Both the position numbers and the translations under genes were made by a program. Below the pieces are notes generated by a model, which saw only the letters and a list, made by a program, of their open reading frames with translations, was not told the origin of the DNA and ran no database searches. From assembly GCF_014489415.1 (NCBI RefSeq), contig NZ_CP060822.1, positions 1,374,311-1,438,310 on the forward strand: DNA of 64,000 bases, given 5' to 3'. This document shows, one piece after another, positions 47,754 to 57,728 of this stretch. The stretch comes from Cylindrospermopsis curvispora GIHE-G1 (lineage in GTDB: Bacteria; Cyanobacteriota; Cyanobacteriia; Cyanobacteriales; Nostocaceae). Each line of letters starts with the position of its first letter. Position 1 is the first letter of the stretch.

Positions 47754-48809
47754 TTATTCGAGTGCAGTAATATCAATACCCTTAGCTTTTAATTGTGATA
47801 GCAAGGTTTGATACTTTATTTGTTCCTGCTCTTTGAGAAGTCTTTCACGTTCTGCACGTTGAGTTTCCTGCTCTTTAAGAAACCTTTCATGTTCCACACG
47901 TTGAGTTTCCTGCTCTTTGAGAAGTCTTTCACGTTCCGCACGTTGAGTTTCCTGCTCTTTGAGAAGTCTTTCACGTTCCGCACGTTGAGTTTCCTGCTCT
48001 TTAAGCAGTCTTTCATGTTCTGCACGTTGAGTTTCCTGCTCTTTGAGAAATCTTTCTTGTTCTTTAAGCAATTTTTCACGTTCTGCACGTTGAGTTTCCT
48101 GCTCTTTGAGAAATCTTTCCTGCTCTTTAAGCAGTCTTTCATGTTCCGCACGTTGAGTTTCCTGCTCTTTGAGAAATCTTTCTTGTTCTGCATAATTACT
48201 CAATTCTACAGGACTAAGAAACCTACTCCCATCCGGATAATAGATGACTAATTCATCTTGGGTCATGTCAAATCTTATTTTCAATCTTGGACTAGTCCAA
48301 GTAGTAAAATTCTCAATTTCTTTAAATGAATTATTTTCCTTAATGGATACTTTTAGACTAATCCTATCTGGGTCATATACATAATACTCCTCCACTCCAT
48401 ATTTCAGATAAAAGAGCTTTTTTTTATCCATTTCATCCTGAGTATTACCGGGAGATAAAATTTCAAAAACCACCTGGGGAGGAATATTATCCTCCTCCCA
48501 CTGTCGATAAGACCCCCGATATCCCTTGGGTCTACCAAACACTACCATGGTGTCAGGAGCCAGTTTAATTTTGTTACTACCCTTCACTGGATACCAAAAT
48601 AAGTCCCCAGCCACAAACACATCCGCATTAGACTTAAATAGTATTTCTAAATTTTCCTTAATTTTGACAATCCATGTAAATTGTCTAGTGTTATCCGCCA
48701 TAGGTTTGTTATCACTTTCTGGGTAGACAATTTCAGACGTCTCCACACCCTGATTAATCTCAGATTTTATCACCCCCAGTTGAGTTTTTGGTGGAATTTG
48801 CCTCACCAT
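47754..48809 (-). CDS. Uma2-family nuclease-like protein, array copy 1 (17 heptads)
   Basis: A 351-residue protein. Residues 1-209 are a Uma2 (DUF820) domain, a PD-(D/E)XK restriction-endonuclease-like fold common in cyanobacteria and of unknown role. Likely catalytic acids are Asp86 (APDTMVVFG) and Glu116 (PPQVVFEILSPGN), followed by the lysine-rich DKKKLFYLKYGVEEYYVYDP. Then come 17 tandem 7-residue units built from ERFLKEQ, ETQRAER/H and ERLLKEQ/EKLLKEQ, a continuous charged coiled coil, and a constant 23-residue end (EQIKYQTLLSQ...ITALE). The ATG at 48809 is chosen over one 5 codons upstream because GGGAGG sits 6 nt before it and overlaps the upstream ATG. Longest tail of the array; the only copy with the extra triplet ETQRAEH-ERLLKEQ-ERFLKEQ near its start. 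Confidence 0.9.
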   Translation of the reverse strand: MVRQIPPKTQLGVIKSEINQGVETSEIVYPESDNKPMADNTRQFTWIVKIKENLEILFKSNADVFVAGDLFWYPVKGSNKIKLAPDTMVVFGRPKGYRGSYRQWEEDNIPPQVVFEILSPGNTQDEMDKKKLFYLKYGVEEYYVYDPDRISLKVSIKENNSFKEIENFTTWTSPRLKIRFDMTQDELVIYYPDGSRFLSPVELSNYAEQERFLKEQETQRAEHERLLKEQERFLKEQETQRAEREKLLKEQERFLKEQETQRAEHERLLKEQETQRAERERLLKEQETQRAERERLLKEQETQRVEHERFLKEQETQRAERERLLKEQEQIKYQTLLSQLKAKGIDITALE

Positions 48810-49097
48810 GTCTATACCTCCCATTCACTTTGGTACTGACTCTATCGGTTTAATTTAATATAACATGGTTTGTCTAGGGGTGTTGAGTTTAATCAACCCA
48901 ACTTACAATATGACAAAACTAATCGGTTTAAAACCAACTTTCGCTTTGAGACCGGGAATTGATTGTCTCCCCCACGGACAGTCTCCAGGTGTGGATTAAT
49001 TCAAACAATCACGGGTAATTGGCGATCTCCCATAGGGAGTGCTTTTATTACTCTAGTTTTTAAAAACCCCCAAGGGTATTCGAGTGCAGGTAATAGT
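48810..49097 (-). repeat. Uma2 spacer (representative; 13 copies at a constant 273 bp between open frames)
   Basis: Each gene has the same spacer, which is 288 bp from the preferred start to the next stop, or 273 bp counted from the first in-frame ATG. On the coding strand, from the previous stop: a CTCCC-TAT-GGGAG hairpin (49027-49039 here), the stem pair GAGAC/GTCTC, a GTTGA/TCAAC hairpin, then an AT-rich TATATT block about 55 bp before the ATG (possible -10; no strong -35), and GGGAGG before the start. So every copy has its own leader and ribosome site and may be its own transcription unit. The spacers are as conserved as the coding parts. Confidence 0.8.
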
Positions 49098-50090
49098 TTA
49101 TTCGAGTGCAGTAATATCAATACCCTTAGCTTTTAATTGCGCTAGTAAAGTTTGATACTTTATTTGTTCCTGCTCTTTGAGAAGTCTTTCACGTTCTGCA
49201 CGTTGAGTTTCCTGCTCTTTAAGAAACCTTTCATGTTCCACACGTTGAGTTTCCTGCTCTTTGAGAAGTCTTTCACGTTCCGCACGTTGAGTTTCCTGCT
49301 CTTTGAGAAGTCTTTCACGTTCCGCACGTTGAGTTTCCTGCTCTTTAAGCAGTCTTTCATGTTCTGCACGTTGAGTTTCCTGCTCTTTGAGAAATCTTTC
49401 TTGTTCTTTAAGCAATTTTTCACGTTCTGCACGTTGAGTTTCCTGCTCTTTGAGAAATCTTTCTTGTTCTGCATAATTACTCAATTCTACAGGACTAAGA
49501 AACCTACTCCCATCCGGATAATAGATGACTAATTCATCTTGGGTCATGTCAAATCTTATTTTCAATCTTGGACTAGTCCAAGTAGTAAAATTCTCAATTT
49601 CTTTAAATGAATTATTTTCCTTAATGGATACTTTTAGACTAATCCCATCTGGGTCATACACATAATACTCCTCCACTCCATATTTCAGATAAAAGAGCTT
49701 TTTTTTATCCATTTCATCTTGAGTATTACCGGGAGATAAAATTTCAAAAACCACCTGGGGAGGAATATTATCCTCCTCCCACTGTCGATAAGACCCCCGA
49801 TATCCCTTGGGTCTCCCAAACACTACCATGGTGTCAGGAGCCAGTTTAATTTTGTTACTACCCTTCACTGGATACCAAAATAAGTCCCCAGCCACAAACA
49901 CATCCGCATTAGACTTAAATAGTATTTCTAAATTTTCCTTAATTTTGACAATCCATGTAAATTGTCTAGTGTTATCCGCCATAGGTTTGTTATCACTTTC
50001 TGGGTAGACAATTTCAGACGTCTCCACACCCTGATTAATCTCAGATTTTATCACCCCCAGTTGAGTTTTTGGTGGAATTTGCCTCACCAT
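49098..50090 (-). CDS. Uma2-family protein, array copy 2 (14 heptads)
   Basis: 330 residues. Carries Gly149 (DPDGISLKV) and the terminal variant LLAQ instead of LLSQ. The tail shares with copy 1 its last 14 units, including the rare ETQRVEH-ERFLKEQ pair, so copies 1-3 are the closest relatives in the array. Confidence 0.9.
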   Translation of the reverse strand: MVRQIPPKTQLGVIKSEINQGVETSEIVYPESDNKPMADNTRQFTWIVKIKENLEILFKSNADVFVAGDLFWYPVKGSNKIKLAPDTMVVFGRPKGYRGSYRQWEEDNIPPQVVFEILSPGNTQDEMDKKKLFYLKYGVEEYYVYDPDGISLKVSIKENNSFKEIENFTTWTSPRLKIRFDMTQDELVIYYPDGSRFLSPVELSNYAEQERFLKEQETQRAEREKLLKEQERFLKEQETQRAEHERLLKEQETQRAERERLLKEQETQRAERERLLKEQETQRVEHERFLKEQETQRAERERLLKEQEQIKYQTLLAQLKAKGIDITALE

Positions 50091-50378
50091 GTCTATACCT
50101 CCCATTCACTTTGGTACTGACTCTATCGGTTTAATTTAATATAACATGGTTTGTCTAGGGGTGTTGAGTTTAATCAACCCAACTTACAATATGACAAAAC
50201 TAATCGGTTTAAAACCAACTTTCGCTTTGAGACCGGGAATTGATTGTCTCCCCCACGGACAGTCTCCAGGTGTGGATTAATTCAAACAATCACGGGTAAT
50301 TGGCGATCTCCCATAGGGAGTGCTTTTATTACTCTAGTTTTTAAAAACCCCCAAGGGTATTCGAGTGCAGGTAATAGT

Positions 50379-51371
50379 TTATTCGAGTGCAGTAATATCA
50401 ATACCCTTAGCTTTTAATTGCGCTAGTAAAGTTTGATACTTTATTTGTTCCTGCTCTTTGAGAAGTCTTTCACGTTCTGCACGTTGAGTTTCCTGCTCTT
50501 TAAGAAACCTTTCATGTTCCACACGTTGAGTTTCCTGCTCTTTGAGAAGTCTTTCACGTTCCGCACGTTGAGTTTCCTGCTCTTTGAGAAGTCTTTCACG
50601 TTCCGCACGTTGAGTTTCCTGCTCTTTAAGCAGTCTTTCATGTTCTGCACGTTGAGTTTCCTGCTCTTTGAGAAATCTTTCTTGTTCTTTAAGCAATTTT
50701 TCACGTTCTGCACGTTGAGTTTCCTGCTCTTTGAGAAATCTTTCTTGTTCTGCATAATTACTCAATTCTACAGGACTAAGAAACCTACTCCCATCCGGAT
50801 AATAGATGACTAATTCATCTTGGGTCATGTCAAATCTTATTTTCAATCTTGGACTAGTCCAAGTAGTAAAATTCTCAATTTCTTTAAATGAATTATTTTC
50901 CTTAATGGATACTTTTAGACTAATCCCATCTGGGTCATACACATAATACTCCTCCACTCCATATTTCAGATAAAAGAGCTTTTTTTTATCCATTTCATCT
51001 TGAGTATTACCGGGAGATAAAATTTCAAAAACCACCTGGGGAGGAATATTATCCTCCTCCCACTGTCGATAAGACCCCCGATATCCCTTGGGTCTCCCAA
51101 ACACTACCATGGTGTCAGGAGCCAGTTTAATTTTGTTACTACCCTTCACTGGATACCAAAATAAGTCCCCAGCCACAAACACATCCGCATTAGACTTAAA
51201 TAGTATTTCTAAATTTTCCTTAATTTTGACAATCCATGTAAATTGTCTAGTGTTATCCGCCATAGGTTTGTTATCACTTTCTGGGTAGACAATTTCAGAC
51301 GTCTCCACACCCTGATTAATCTCAGATTTTATCACCCCCAGTTGAGTTTTTGGTGGAATTTGCCTCACCAT
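50379..51371 (-). CDS. Uma2-family protein, array copy 3 (14 heptads)
   Basis: 330 residues, the same protein as copy 2 in every position I compared, and its spacer also matches that of copy 2 (the TTTTATTACTCTAG and GGTATTCGAG variants). This pair is the most recent duplication in the array. Confidence 0.9.
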   Translation of the reverse strand: MVRQIPPKTQLGVIKSEINQGVETSEIVYPESDNKPMADNTRQFTWIVKIKENLEILFKSNADVFVAGDLFWYPVKGSNKIKLAPDTMVVFGRPKGYRGSYRQWEEDNIPPQVVFEILSPGNTQDEMDKKKLFYLKYGVEEYYVYDPDGISLKVSIKENNSFKEIENFTTWTSPRLKIRFDMTQDELVIYYPDGSRFLSPVELSNYAEQERFLKEQETQRAEREKLLKEQERFLKEQETQRAEHERLLKEQETQRAERERLLKEQETQRAERERLLKEQETQRVEHERFLKEQETQRAERERLLKEQEQIKYQTLLAQLKAKGIDITALE

Positions 51372-51659
51372 GTCTATACCTCCCATTCACTTTGGTACTG
51401 ACTCTATCGGTTTAATTTAATATAACATGGTTTGTCTAGGGGTGTTGAGTTTAATCAACCCAACTTACAATATGACAAAACTAATCGGTTTAAAACCAAC
51501 TTTCGCTTTGAGACCGGGAATTGATTGTCTCCCCCACGGACAGTCTCCAGGTATGGATTAATTCAAACAATCACGGATGATTGGCGATCTCCCATAGGGA
51601 GTGCTTTTAGTACTCCAGTTTTTAAAAACCCCCAAGGGTATTCTGGTGCAGGTAATAGT

Positions 51660-52652
51660 TTATTCGAGTGCAGTAATATCAATACCCTTAGCTTTTAATT
51701 GTGATAGCAAGGTTTGATACTTTATTTGTTCCTGCTCTTTGAGAAGTCTTTCACGTTCCGCACGTTGAGTTTCCTGCTCTTTAAGCAGTCTTTCACGTTC
51801 CGCACGTTGAGTTTCCTGCTCTTTGAGAAGTCTTTCACGTTCCGCACGTTGAGTTTCCTGCTCTTTGAGAAATCTTTCTTGTTCTTTAAGCAGTTTTTCA
51901 CGTTCTGCACGTTGAGTTTCCTGCTCTTTGAGAAGTCTTTCACGTTCTGCACGTTGAGTTTCCTGCTCTTTGAGAAGTCTTTCACGTTCTGCACGTTGAG
52001 TTTCCTGCTCTTTGAGAAATCTTTCTTGTTCTGCATAATTACTCAATTCTACAGGACTAAGAAACCTACTCCCATCCGGATAATAGATGACTAATTCATC
52101 TTGGGTCATGTCAAATCTTATTTTCAATCTTGGACTGGTCCAAGTAGTAAAATTCTCAATTTCTTTAAATGAATTATTTTCCTTAATGGATACTTGTAGA
52201 ATAATCCTATCTGGGTCATATACATAATACTCCTCCACTCCATATTTCAGATAAAAGAGCTTTTTTTTATCCATTTCATCTTGAGTATTACCGGGAGATA
52301 AAATTTCAAAAACCACCTGGGGAGGAATATTATCCTCCTCCCACTGTCGATAAGACCCCCGATATCCCTTGGGTCTACCAAACACCACCATGGTGTCAGG
52401 AGCCAGTTTAATTTTGTTACTACCCTTCACTGGATACCAAAATAAGTCCCCAGCCACAAACACATCCGCATTAGACTTAAATAGTATTTCTAAATTTTCC
52501 TTAATTTTGACAATCCATGTAAATTGTCTAGTGTTATCCGCCATAGGTTTGTTATCACTTTCTGGGTAGACAATTTCAGACGTCTCCACACCCTGATTAA
52601 TCTCAGATTTTATCACCCCCAGTTGAGTTTTTGGTGGAATTTGCCTCACCAT
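51660..52652 (-). CDS. Uma2-family protein, array copy 4 (14 heptads)
   Basis: 330 residues with the core variant DPDRIILQV (Ile151, Gln153). It has the same heptad number as copies 2 and 3 but a different order of units, so equal length arose independently. Its tail contains the whole of copy 5's tail plus four more units. Confidence 0.9.
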   Translation of the reverse strand: MVRQIPPKTQLGVIKSEINQGVETSEIVYPESDNKPMADNTRQFTWIVKIKENLEILFKSNADVFVAGDLFWYPVKGSNKIKLAPDTMVVFGRPKGYRGSYRQWEEDNIPPQVVFEILSPGNTQDEMDKKKLFYLKYGVEEYYVYDPDRIILQVSIKENNSFKEIENFTTWTSPRLKIRFDMTQDELVIYYPDGSRFLSPVELSNYAEQERFLKEQETQRAERERLLKEQETQRAERERLLKEQETQRAEREKLLKEQERFLKEQETQRAERERLLKEQETQRAERERLLKEQETQRAERERLLKEQEQIKYQTLLSQLKAKGIDITALE

Positions 52653-52940
52653 GTCTATACCTCCCATTCACTTTGGTACTGACTCTATCGGTTTAATTTA
52701 ATATAACATGGTTTGTCTAGGGGTGTTGAGTTTAATCAACCCAACTTACAATATGACAAAACTAATCGGTTTAAAACCAACTTTCGCTTTGAGACCGGGA
52801 ATTGATTGTCTCCCCCACGGACAGTCTCCAGGTATGGATTAATTCAAACAATCACGGATGATTGGTGATCTCCCATAGGGAGTGCTTTTAGTACTCCAGT
52901 TTTTAAAAACCCCCAAGGGTATTCTGGTGCAGGTAATAGT

Positions 52941-53849
52941 TTATTCGAGTGCAGTAATATCAATACCCTTAGCTTTTAATTGTGATAGCAAGGTTTGATA
53001 CTTTATTTGTTCCTGCTCTTTGAGAAGTCTTTCACGTTCCGCACGTTGAGTTTCCTGCTCTTTGAGAAATCTTTCTTGTTCTTTAAGCAGTTTTTCACGT
53101 TCTGCACGTTGAGTTTCCTGCTCTTTGAGAAGTCTTTCACGTTCTGCACGTTGAGTTTCCTGCTCTTTGAGAAGTCTTTCACGTTCTGCACGTTGAGTTT
53201 CCTGCTCTTTGAGAAATCTTTCTTGTTCTGCATAATTACTCAATTCTACAGGACTAAGAAACCTACTCCCATCCGGATAATAGATGACTAATTCATCTTG
53301 GGTCATGTCAAATCTTATTTTCAATCTTGGACTAGTCCAAGTAGTAAAATTCTCAATTTCTTTAAATGAATTATTTTCCTTAATGGATACTTTTAGACTA
53401 ATCCTATCTGGGTCATATACATAATACTCCTCCACTCCATATTTCAGATAAAAGATCTTTTTTTTATCCATTTCATCTTGAGTATTACCGGGAGATAAAA
53501 TTTCAAAAACCACCTGGGGAGGAATATTATCCTCCTCCCATTGTCGATAAGACCCCCGATATCCCTTGGGTCTACCAAACACCACCATGGTGTCAGGAGC
53601 CAGTTTAATTTTGTTACTACCCTTCACTGGATACCAAAATAAGTCCCCAGCCACAAACACATCCGCATTAGACTTAAATAGTATTTCTAAATTTTCCTTA
53701 ATTTTGACAATCCATGTAAATTGTCTAGTGTTATCCGCCATAGGTTTGTTATCACTTTCTGGGTAGACAATTTCAGACGTCTCCACACCCTGATTAATCT
53801 CAGATTTTATCACCCCCAGTTGAGTTTTTGGTGGAATTTGCCTCACCAT
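52941..53849 (-). CDS. Uma2-family protein, array copy 5 (10 heptads)
   Basis: 302 residues. Core variant DPDRISLKV with the unique change Leu132 to Ile (KKIFYLKYG). The tail equals that of copy 4 minus four consecutive heptads near the end. Confidence 0.9.
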   Translation of the reverse strand: MVRQIPPKTQLGVIKSEINQGVETSEIVYPESDNKPMADNTRQFTWIVKIKENLEILFKSNADVFVAGDLFWYPVKGSNKIKLAPDTMVVFGRPKGYRGSYRQWEEDNIPPQVVFEILSPGNTQDEMDKKKIFYLKYGVEEYYVYDPDRISLKVSIKENNSFKEIENFTTWTSPRLKIRFDMTQDELVIYYPDGSRFLSPVELSNYAEQERFLKEQETQRAERERLLKEQETQRAERERLLKEQETQRAEREKLLKEQERFLKEQETQRAERERLLKEQEQIKYQTLLSQLKAKGIDITALE

Positions 53850-54137
53850 GTCTATACCTCCCATTCACTTTGGTACTGACTCTATCGGTTTAATTTAATA
53901 TAACATGGTTTGTCTAGGGGTGTTGAGTTTAATCAACCCAACTTACAATATGACAAAACTAATCGGTTTAAAACCGACTTTCGCTTTGAGACCGGGAATT
54001 GATTGTCTCCCCCACGGACAGTCTCCAGGTATGGATTAATTCAAACAATCACGGGTAATTGGCGATCTCCCATAGGGAGTGCTTTTAGTACTCCAGTTTT
54101 TAAAAACCCCCAAGGGTATTCTGGTGCAGGTAATAGT

Positions 54138-54941
54138 TTATTCGAGTGCAGTAATATCAATACCCTTAGCTTTTAATTGTGATAGCAAGGTTTGATACTT
54201 TATTTGTTCCTGCTCTTTGAGAAGTCTTTCACGTTCCGCACGTTGAGTTTCCTGCTCTTTAAGCAATTTTTCACGTTCTGCACGTTGAGTTTCCTGCTCT
54301 TTGAGAAATCTTTCTTGTTCTGCATAATTACTCAATTCTACAGGACTAAGAAACCTACTCCCATCCGGATAATAGATGACTAATTCATCTTGGGTCATGT
54401 CAAATCTTATTTTCAATCTTGGACTAGTCCAAGTAGTAAAATTCTCAATTTCTTTAAATGAATTATTTTCCTTAATGGATACTTTTAGACTAATCCCATC
54501 TGGGTCATACACATAATACTCCTCCACTCCATATTTCAGATAAAAGAGCTTTTTTTTATCCATTTCATCTTGAGTATTACCGGGAGATAAAATTTCAAAA
54601 ACCACCTGGGGAGGAATATTATCCTCCTCCCACTGTCGATAAGACCCCCGATATCCCTTGGGTCTCCCAAGCACTACCATGGTGTCAGGAGCCAGTTTAA
54701 TTTTGTTACTACCCTTCACTGGATACCAAAATAAGTCCCCAGCCACAAACACATCCGCATTAGACTTAAATAGTATTTCTAAATTTTCCTTAATTTTGAC
54801 AATCCATGTAAATTGTCTAGTGTTATCCGCCATAGGTTTGTTATCACTTTCTGGGTAGACAATTTCAGACGTCTCCACACCCTGATTAATCTCAGATTTT
54901 ATCACCCCCAGTTGAGTTTTTGGTGGAATTTGCCTCACCAT
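54138..54941 (-). CDS. Uma2-family protein, array copy 6 (5 heptads)
   Basis: 267 residues, the shortest complete member. The tail is only ERFLKEQ-ETQRAER-EKLLKEQ-ETQRAER-ERLLKEQ. Core has Gly149 and the unique Phe91 to Leu change (MVVLGRP). A natural minimal version that shows the core and the 23-residue end stand without a long coil. Confidence 0.9.
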   Translation of the reverse strand: MVRQIPPKTQLGVIKSEINQGVETSEIVYPESDNKPMADNTRQFTWIVKIKENLEILFKSNADVFVAGDLFWYPVKGSNKIKLAPDTMVVLGRPKGYRGSYRQWEEDNIPPQVVFEILSPGNTQDEMDKKKLFYLKYGVEEYYVYDPDGISLKVSIKENNSFKEIENFTTWTSPRLKIRFDMTQDELVIYYPDGSRFLSPVELSNYAEQERFLKEQETQRAEREKLLKEQETQRAERERLLKEQEQIKYQTLLSQLKAKGIDITALE

Positions 54942-55229
54942 GTCTATACCTCCCATTCACTTTGGTACTGACTCTATCGGTTTAATTTAATATAACATGG
55001 TTTGTCTAGGGGTGTTGAGTTTAATCAACCCAACTTACAATATGACAAAACTAATCGGTTTAAAACCGACTTTCGCTTTGAGACCGGGAATTGATTGTCT
55101 CCCCCACGGACAGTCTCCAGGTATGGATTAATTCAAACAATCACGGATGATTGGCGATCTCCCATAGGGAGTGCTTTTAGTACTCCAGTTTTTAAAAACC
55201 CCCAAGGGTATTCTGGTGCAGGTAATAGT

Positions 55230-56243
55230 TTATTCGAGTGCAGTAATATCAATACCCTTAGCTTTTAATTGTGATAGCAAGGTTTGATACTTTATTTGTT
55301 CCTGCTCTTTGAGAAGTCTTTCACGTTCCGCACGTTGAGTTTCCTGCTCTTTAAGCAGTCTTTCACGTTCCGCACGTTGAGTTTCCTGCTCTTTAAGCAG
55401 TCTTTCATGTTCTGCACGTTGAGTTTCCTGCTCTTTGAGAAATCTTTCTTGTTCTTTAAGCAGTTTTTCACGTTCTGCACGTTGAGTTTCCTGCTCTTTG
55501 AGAAGTCTTTCACGTTCTGCACGTTGAGTTTCCTGCTCTTTGAGAAATCTTTCTTGTTCTTTAAGCAATTTTTCACGTTCTGCACGTTGAGTTTCCTGCT
55601 CTTTGAGAAATCTTTCTTGTTCTGCATAATTACTCAATTCTACAGGACTAAGAAACCTACTCCCATCCGGATAATAGATGACTAATTCATCTTGGGTCGT
55701 GTCAAATCTTATTTTCAATCTTGGACTAGTCCAAGTAGTAAAATTCTCAATTTCTTTAAATGAATTATTTTCCTTAATGGATACTTGTAGAATAATCCTA
55801 TCTGGGTCATATACATAATACTCCTCCACTCCATATTTCAGATAAAAGAGCTTTTTTTTATCCATTTCATCCTGAGTATTACCGGGAGATAAAATTTCAA
55901 AAACCACCTGGGGAGGAATATTATCCTCCTCCCACTGTCGATAAGACCCCCGATATCCCTTGGGTCTACCAAACACTACCATGGTGTCAGGAGCCAGTTT
56001 AATTTTGTTACTACCCTTCACTGGATACCAAAATAAGTCCCCAGCCACAAACACATCCGCATTAGACTTAAATAGTATTTCTAAATTTTCCTTAATTTTG
56101 ACAATCCATGTAAATTGTCTAGTGTTATCCGCCATAGGTTTGTTATCACTTTCTGGGTAGACAATTTCAGACGTCTCCACACCCTGATTAATCTCAGATT
56201 TTATCACCCCCAGTTGAGTTTTTGGTGGAATTTGCCTCACCAT
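55230..56243 (-). CDS. Uma2-family protein, array copy 7 (15 heptads)
   Basis: 337 residues, core variant DPDRIILQV and Met182 to Thr (RFDTTQDE), a change shared only with copy 13. The tail has three ERFLKEQ restart units. Confidence 0.9.
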   Translation of the reverse strand: MVRQIPPKTQLGVIKSEINQGVETSEIVYPESDNKPMADNTRQFTWIVKIKENLEILFKSNADVFVAGDLFWYPVKGSNKIKLAPDTMVVFGRPKGYRGSYRQWEEDNIPPQVVFEILSPGNTQDEMDKKKLFYLKYGVEEYYVYDPDRIILQVSIKENNSFKEIENFTTWTSPRLKIRFDTTQDELVIYYPDGSRFLSPVELSNYAEQERFLKEQETQRAEREKLLKEQERFLKEQETQRAERERLLKEQETQRAEREKLLKEQERFLKEQETQRAEHERLLKEQETQRAERERLLKEQETQRAERERLLKEQEQIKYQTLLSQLKAKGIDITALE

Positions 56244-56531
56244 GTCTATACCTCCCATTCACTTTGGTACTGACTCTATCGGTTTAATTTAATATAACAT
56301 GGTTTGTCTAGGGGTGTTGAGTTTAATCAACCCAACTTACAATATGACAAAACTAATCGGTTTAAAACCAACTTTCGCTTTGAGACCGGGAATTGATTGT
56401 CTCCCCCACGGACAGTCTCCAGGTATGGATTAATTCAAACAATCACGGGTAATTGGCGATCTCCCATAGGGAGTGCTTTTAGTACTCCAGTTTTTAAAAA
56501 CCCCCAAGGGTATTCTGGTGCAGGTAATAGT

Positions 56532-57440
56532 TTATTCGAGTGCAGTAATATCAATACCCTTAGCTTTTAATTGTGATAGCAAGGTTTGATACTTTATTTG
56601 TTCCTGCTCTTTGAGAAGTCTTTCACGTTCCGCACGTTGAGTTTCCTGCTCTTTAAGCAGTCTTTCACGTTCCGCACGTTGAGTTTCCTGCTCTTTAAGC
56701 AGTCTTTCATGTTCTGCACGTTGAGTTTCCTGCTCTTTGAGAAATCTTTCTTGTTCTTTAAGCAGTTTTTCACGTTCTGCACGTTGAGTTTCCTGCTCTT
56801 TGAGAAATCTTTCTTGTTCTGCATAATTACTCAATTCTACAGGACTAAGAAACCTACTCCCATCCGGATAATAGATGACTAATTCATCTTGGGTCATGTC
56901 AAATCTTATTTTCAATCTTGGACTAGTCCAAGTAGTAAAATTCTCAATTTCTTTAAATGAATTATTTTCCTTAATGGATACTTTTAGACTAATCCTATCT
57001 GGGTCATATACATAATACTCCTCCACTCCATATTTCAGATAAAAGAGCTTTTTTTTATCCATTTCATCTTGAGTATTACCGGGAGATAAAATTTCAAAAA
57101 CCACCTGGGGAGGAATATTATCCTCCTCCCACTGTCGATAAGACCCCCGATATCCCTTGGGTCTACCAAACACCACCATGGTGTCAGGAGCCAGTTTAAT
57201 TTTGTTACTACCCTTCACTGGATACCAAAATAAGTCCCCAGCCACAAACACATCCGCATTAGACTTAAATAGTATTTCTAAATTTTCCTTAATTTTGACA
57301 ATCCATGTAAATTGTCTAGTGTTATCCGCCATAGGTTTGTTATCACTTTCTGGGTAGACAATTTCAGACGTCTCCACACCCTGATTAATCTCAGATTTTA
57401 TCACCCCCAGTTGAGTTTTTGGTGGAATTTGCCTCACCAT
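56532..57440 (-). CDS. Uma2-family protein, array copy 8 (10 heptads)
   Basis: 302 residues, core DPDRISLKV. The tail is the same as that of copy 7 after removal of five adjacent heptads, while the core differs, which points to exchange between tails and cores. Confidence 0.9.
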   Translation of the reverse strand: MVRQIPPKTQLGVIKSEINQGVETSEIVYPESDNKPMADNTRQFTWIVKIKENLEILFKSNADVFVAGDLFWYPVKGSNKIKLAPDTMVVFGRPKGYRGSYRQWEEDNIPPQVVFEILSPGNTQDEMDKKKLFYLKYGVEEYYVYDPDRISLKVSIKENNSFKEIENFTTWTSPRLKIRFDMTQDELVIYYPDGSRFLSPVELSNYAEQERFLKEQETQRAEREKLLKEQERFLKEQETQRAEHERLLKEQETQRAERERLLKEQETQRAERERLLKEQEQIKYQTLLSQLKAKGIDITALE

Positions 57441-57728
57441 GTCTATACCTCCCATTCACTTTGGTACTGACTCTATCGGTTTAATTTAATATAACATGGT
57501 TTGTCTAGGGGTGTTGAGTTTAATCAACCCAACTTACAATATGACAAAACTAATCGGTTTAAAACCAACTTTCGCTTTGAGACCGGGAATTGATTGTCTC
57601 CCCCACGGACAGTCTCCAGGTATGGATTAATTCAAACAATCACGGATGATTGGCGATCTCCCATAGGGAGTGCTTTTAGTACTCCAGTTTTTAAAAACCC
57701 CCAAGGGTATTCTGGTGCAGGTAATAGT

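Noticed and set aside
47816-48193. Shifted-frame minus-strand open frames through the Uma2 tails (KDFSKSRKLNV-type repeats)
   Set aside because: By-product of 21-bp periodicity; the codons of the main frame carry the Uma2 core, ribosome site and conserved C-terminus.
47808-48251. Plus-strand open frames opposite the Uma2 tails (phenylalanine/leucine-rich, 63-147 codons per copy)
   Set aside because: They exist because the 21-bp repeat units have no stop on the opposite strand; composition is a mirror of the coiled coil and their length follows the heptad number.
48526-48726. 66-codon plus-strand frame repeated opposite every Uma2 core
   Set aside because: It lies entirely antisense to the conserved core and is copied with it; no ribosome site.
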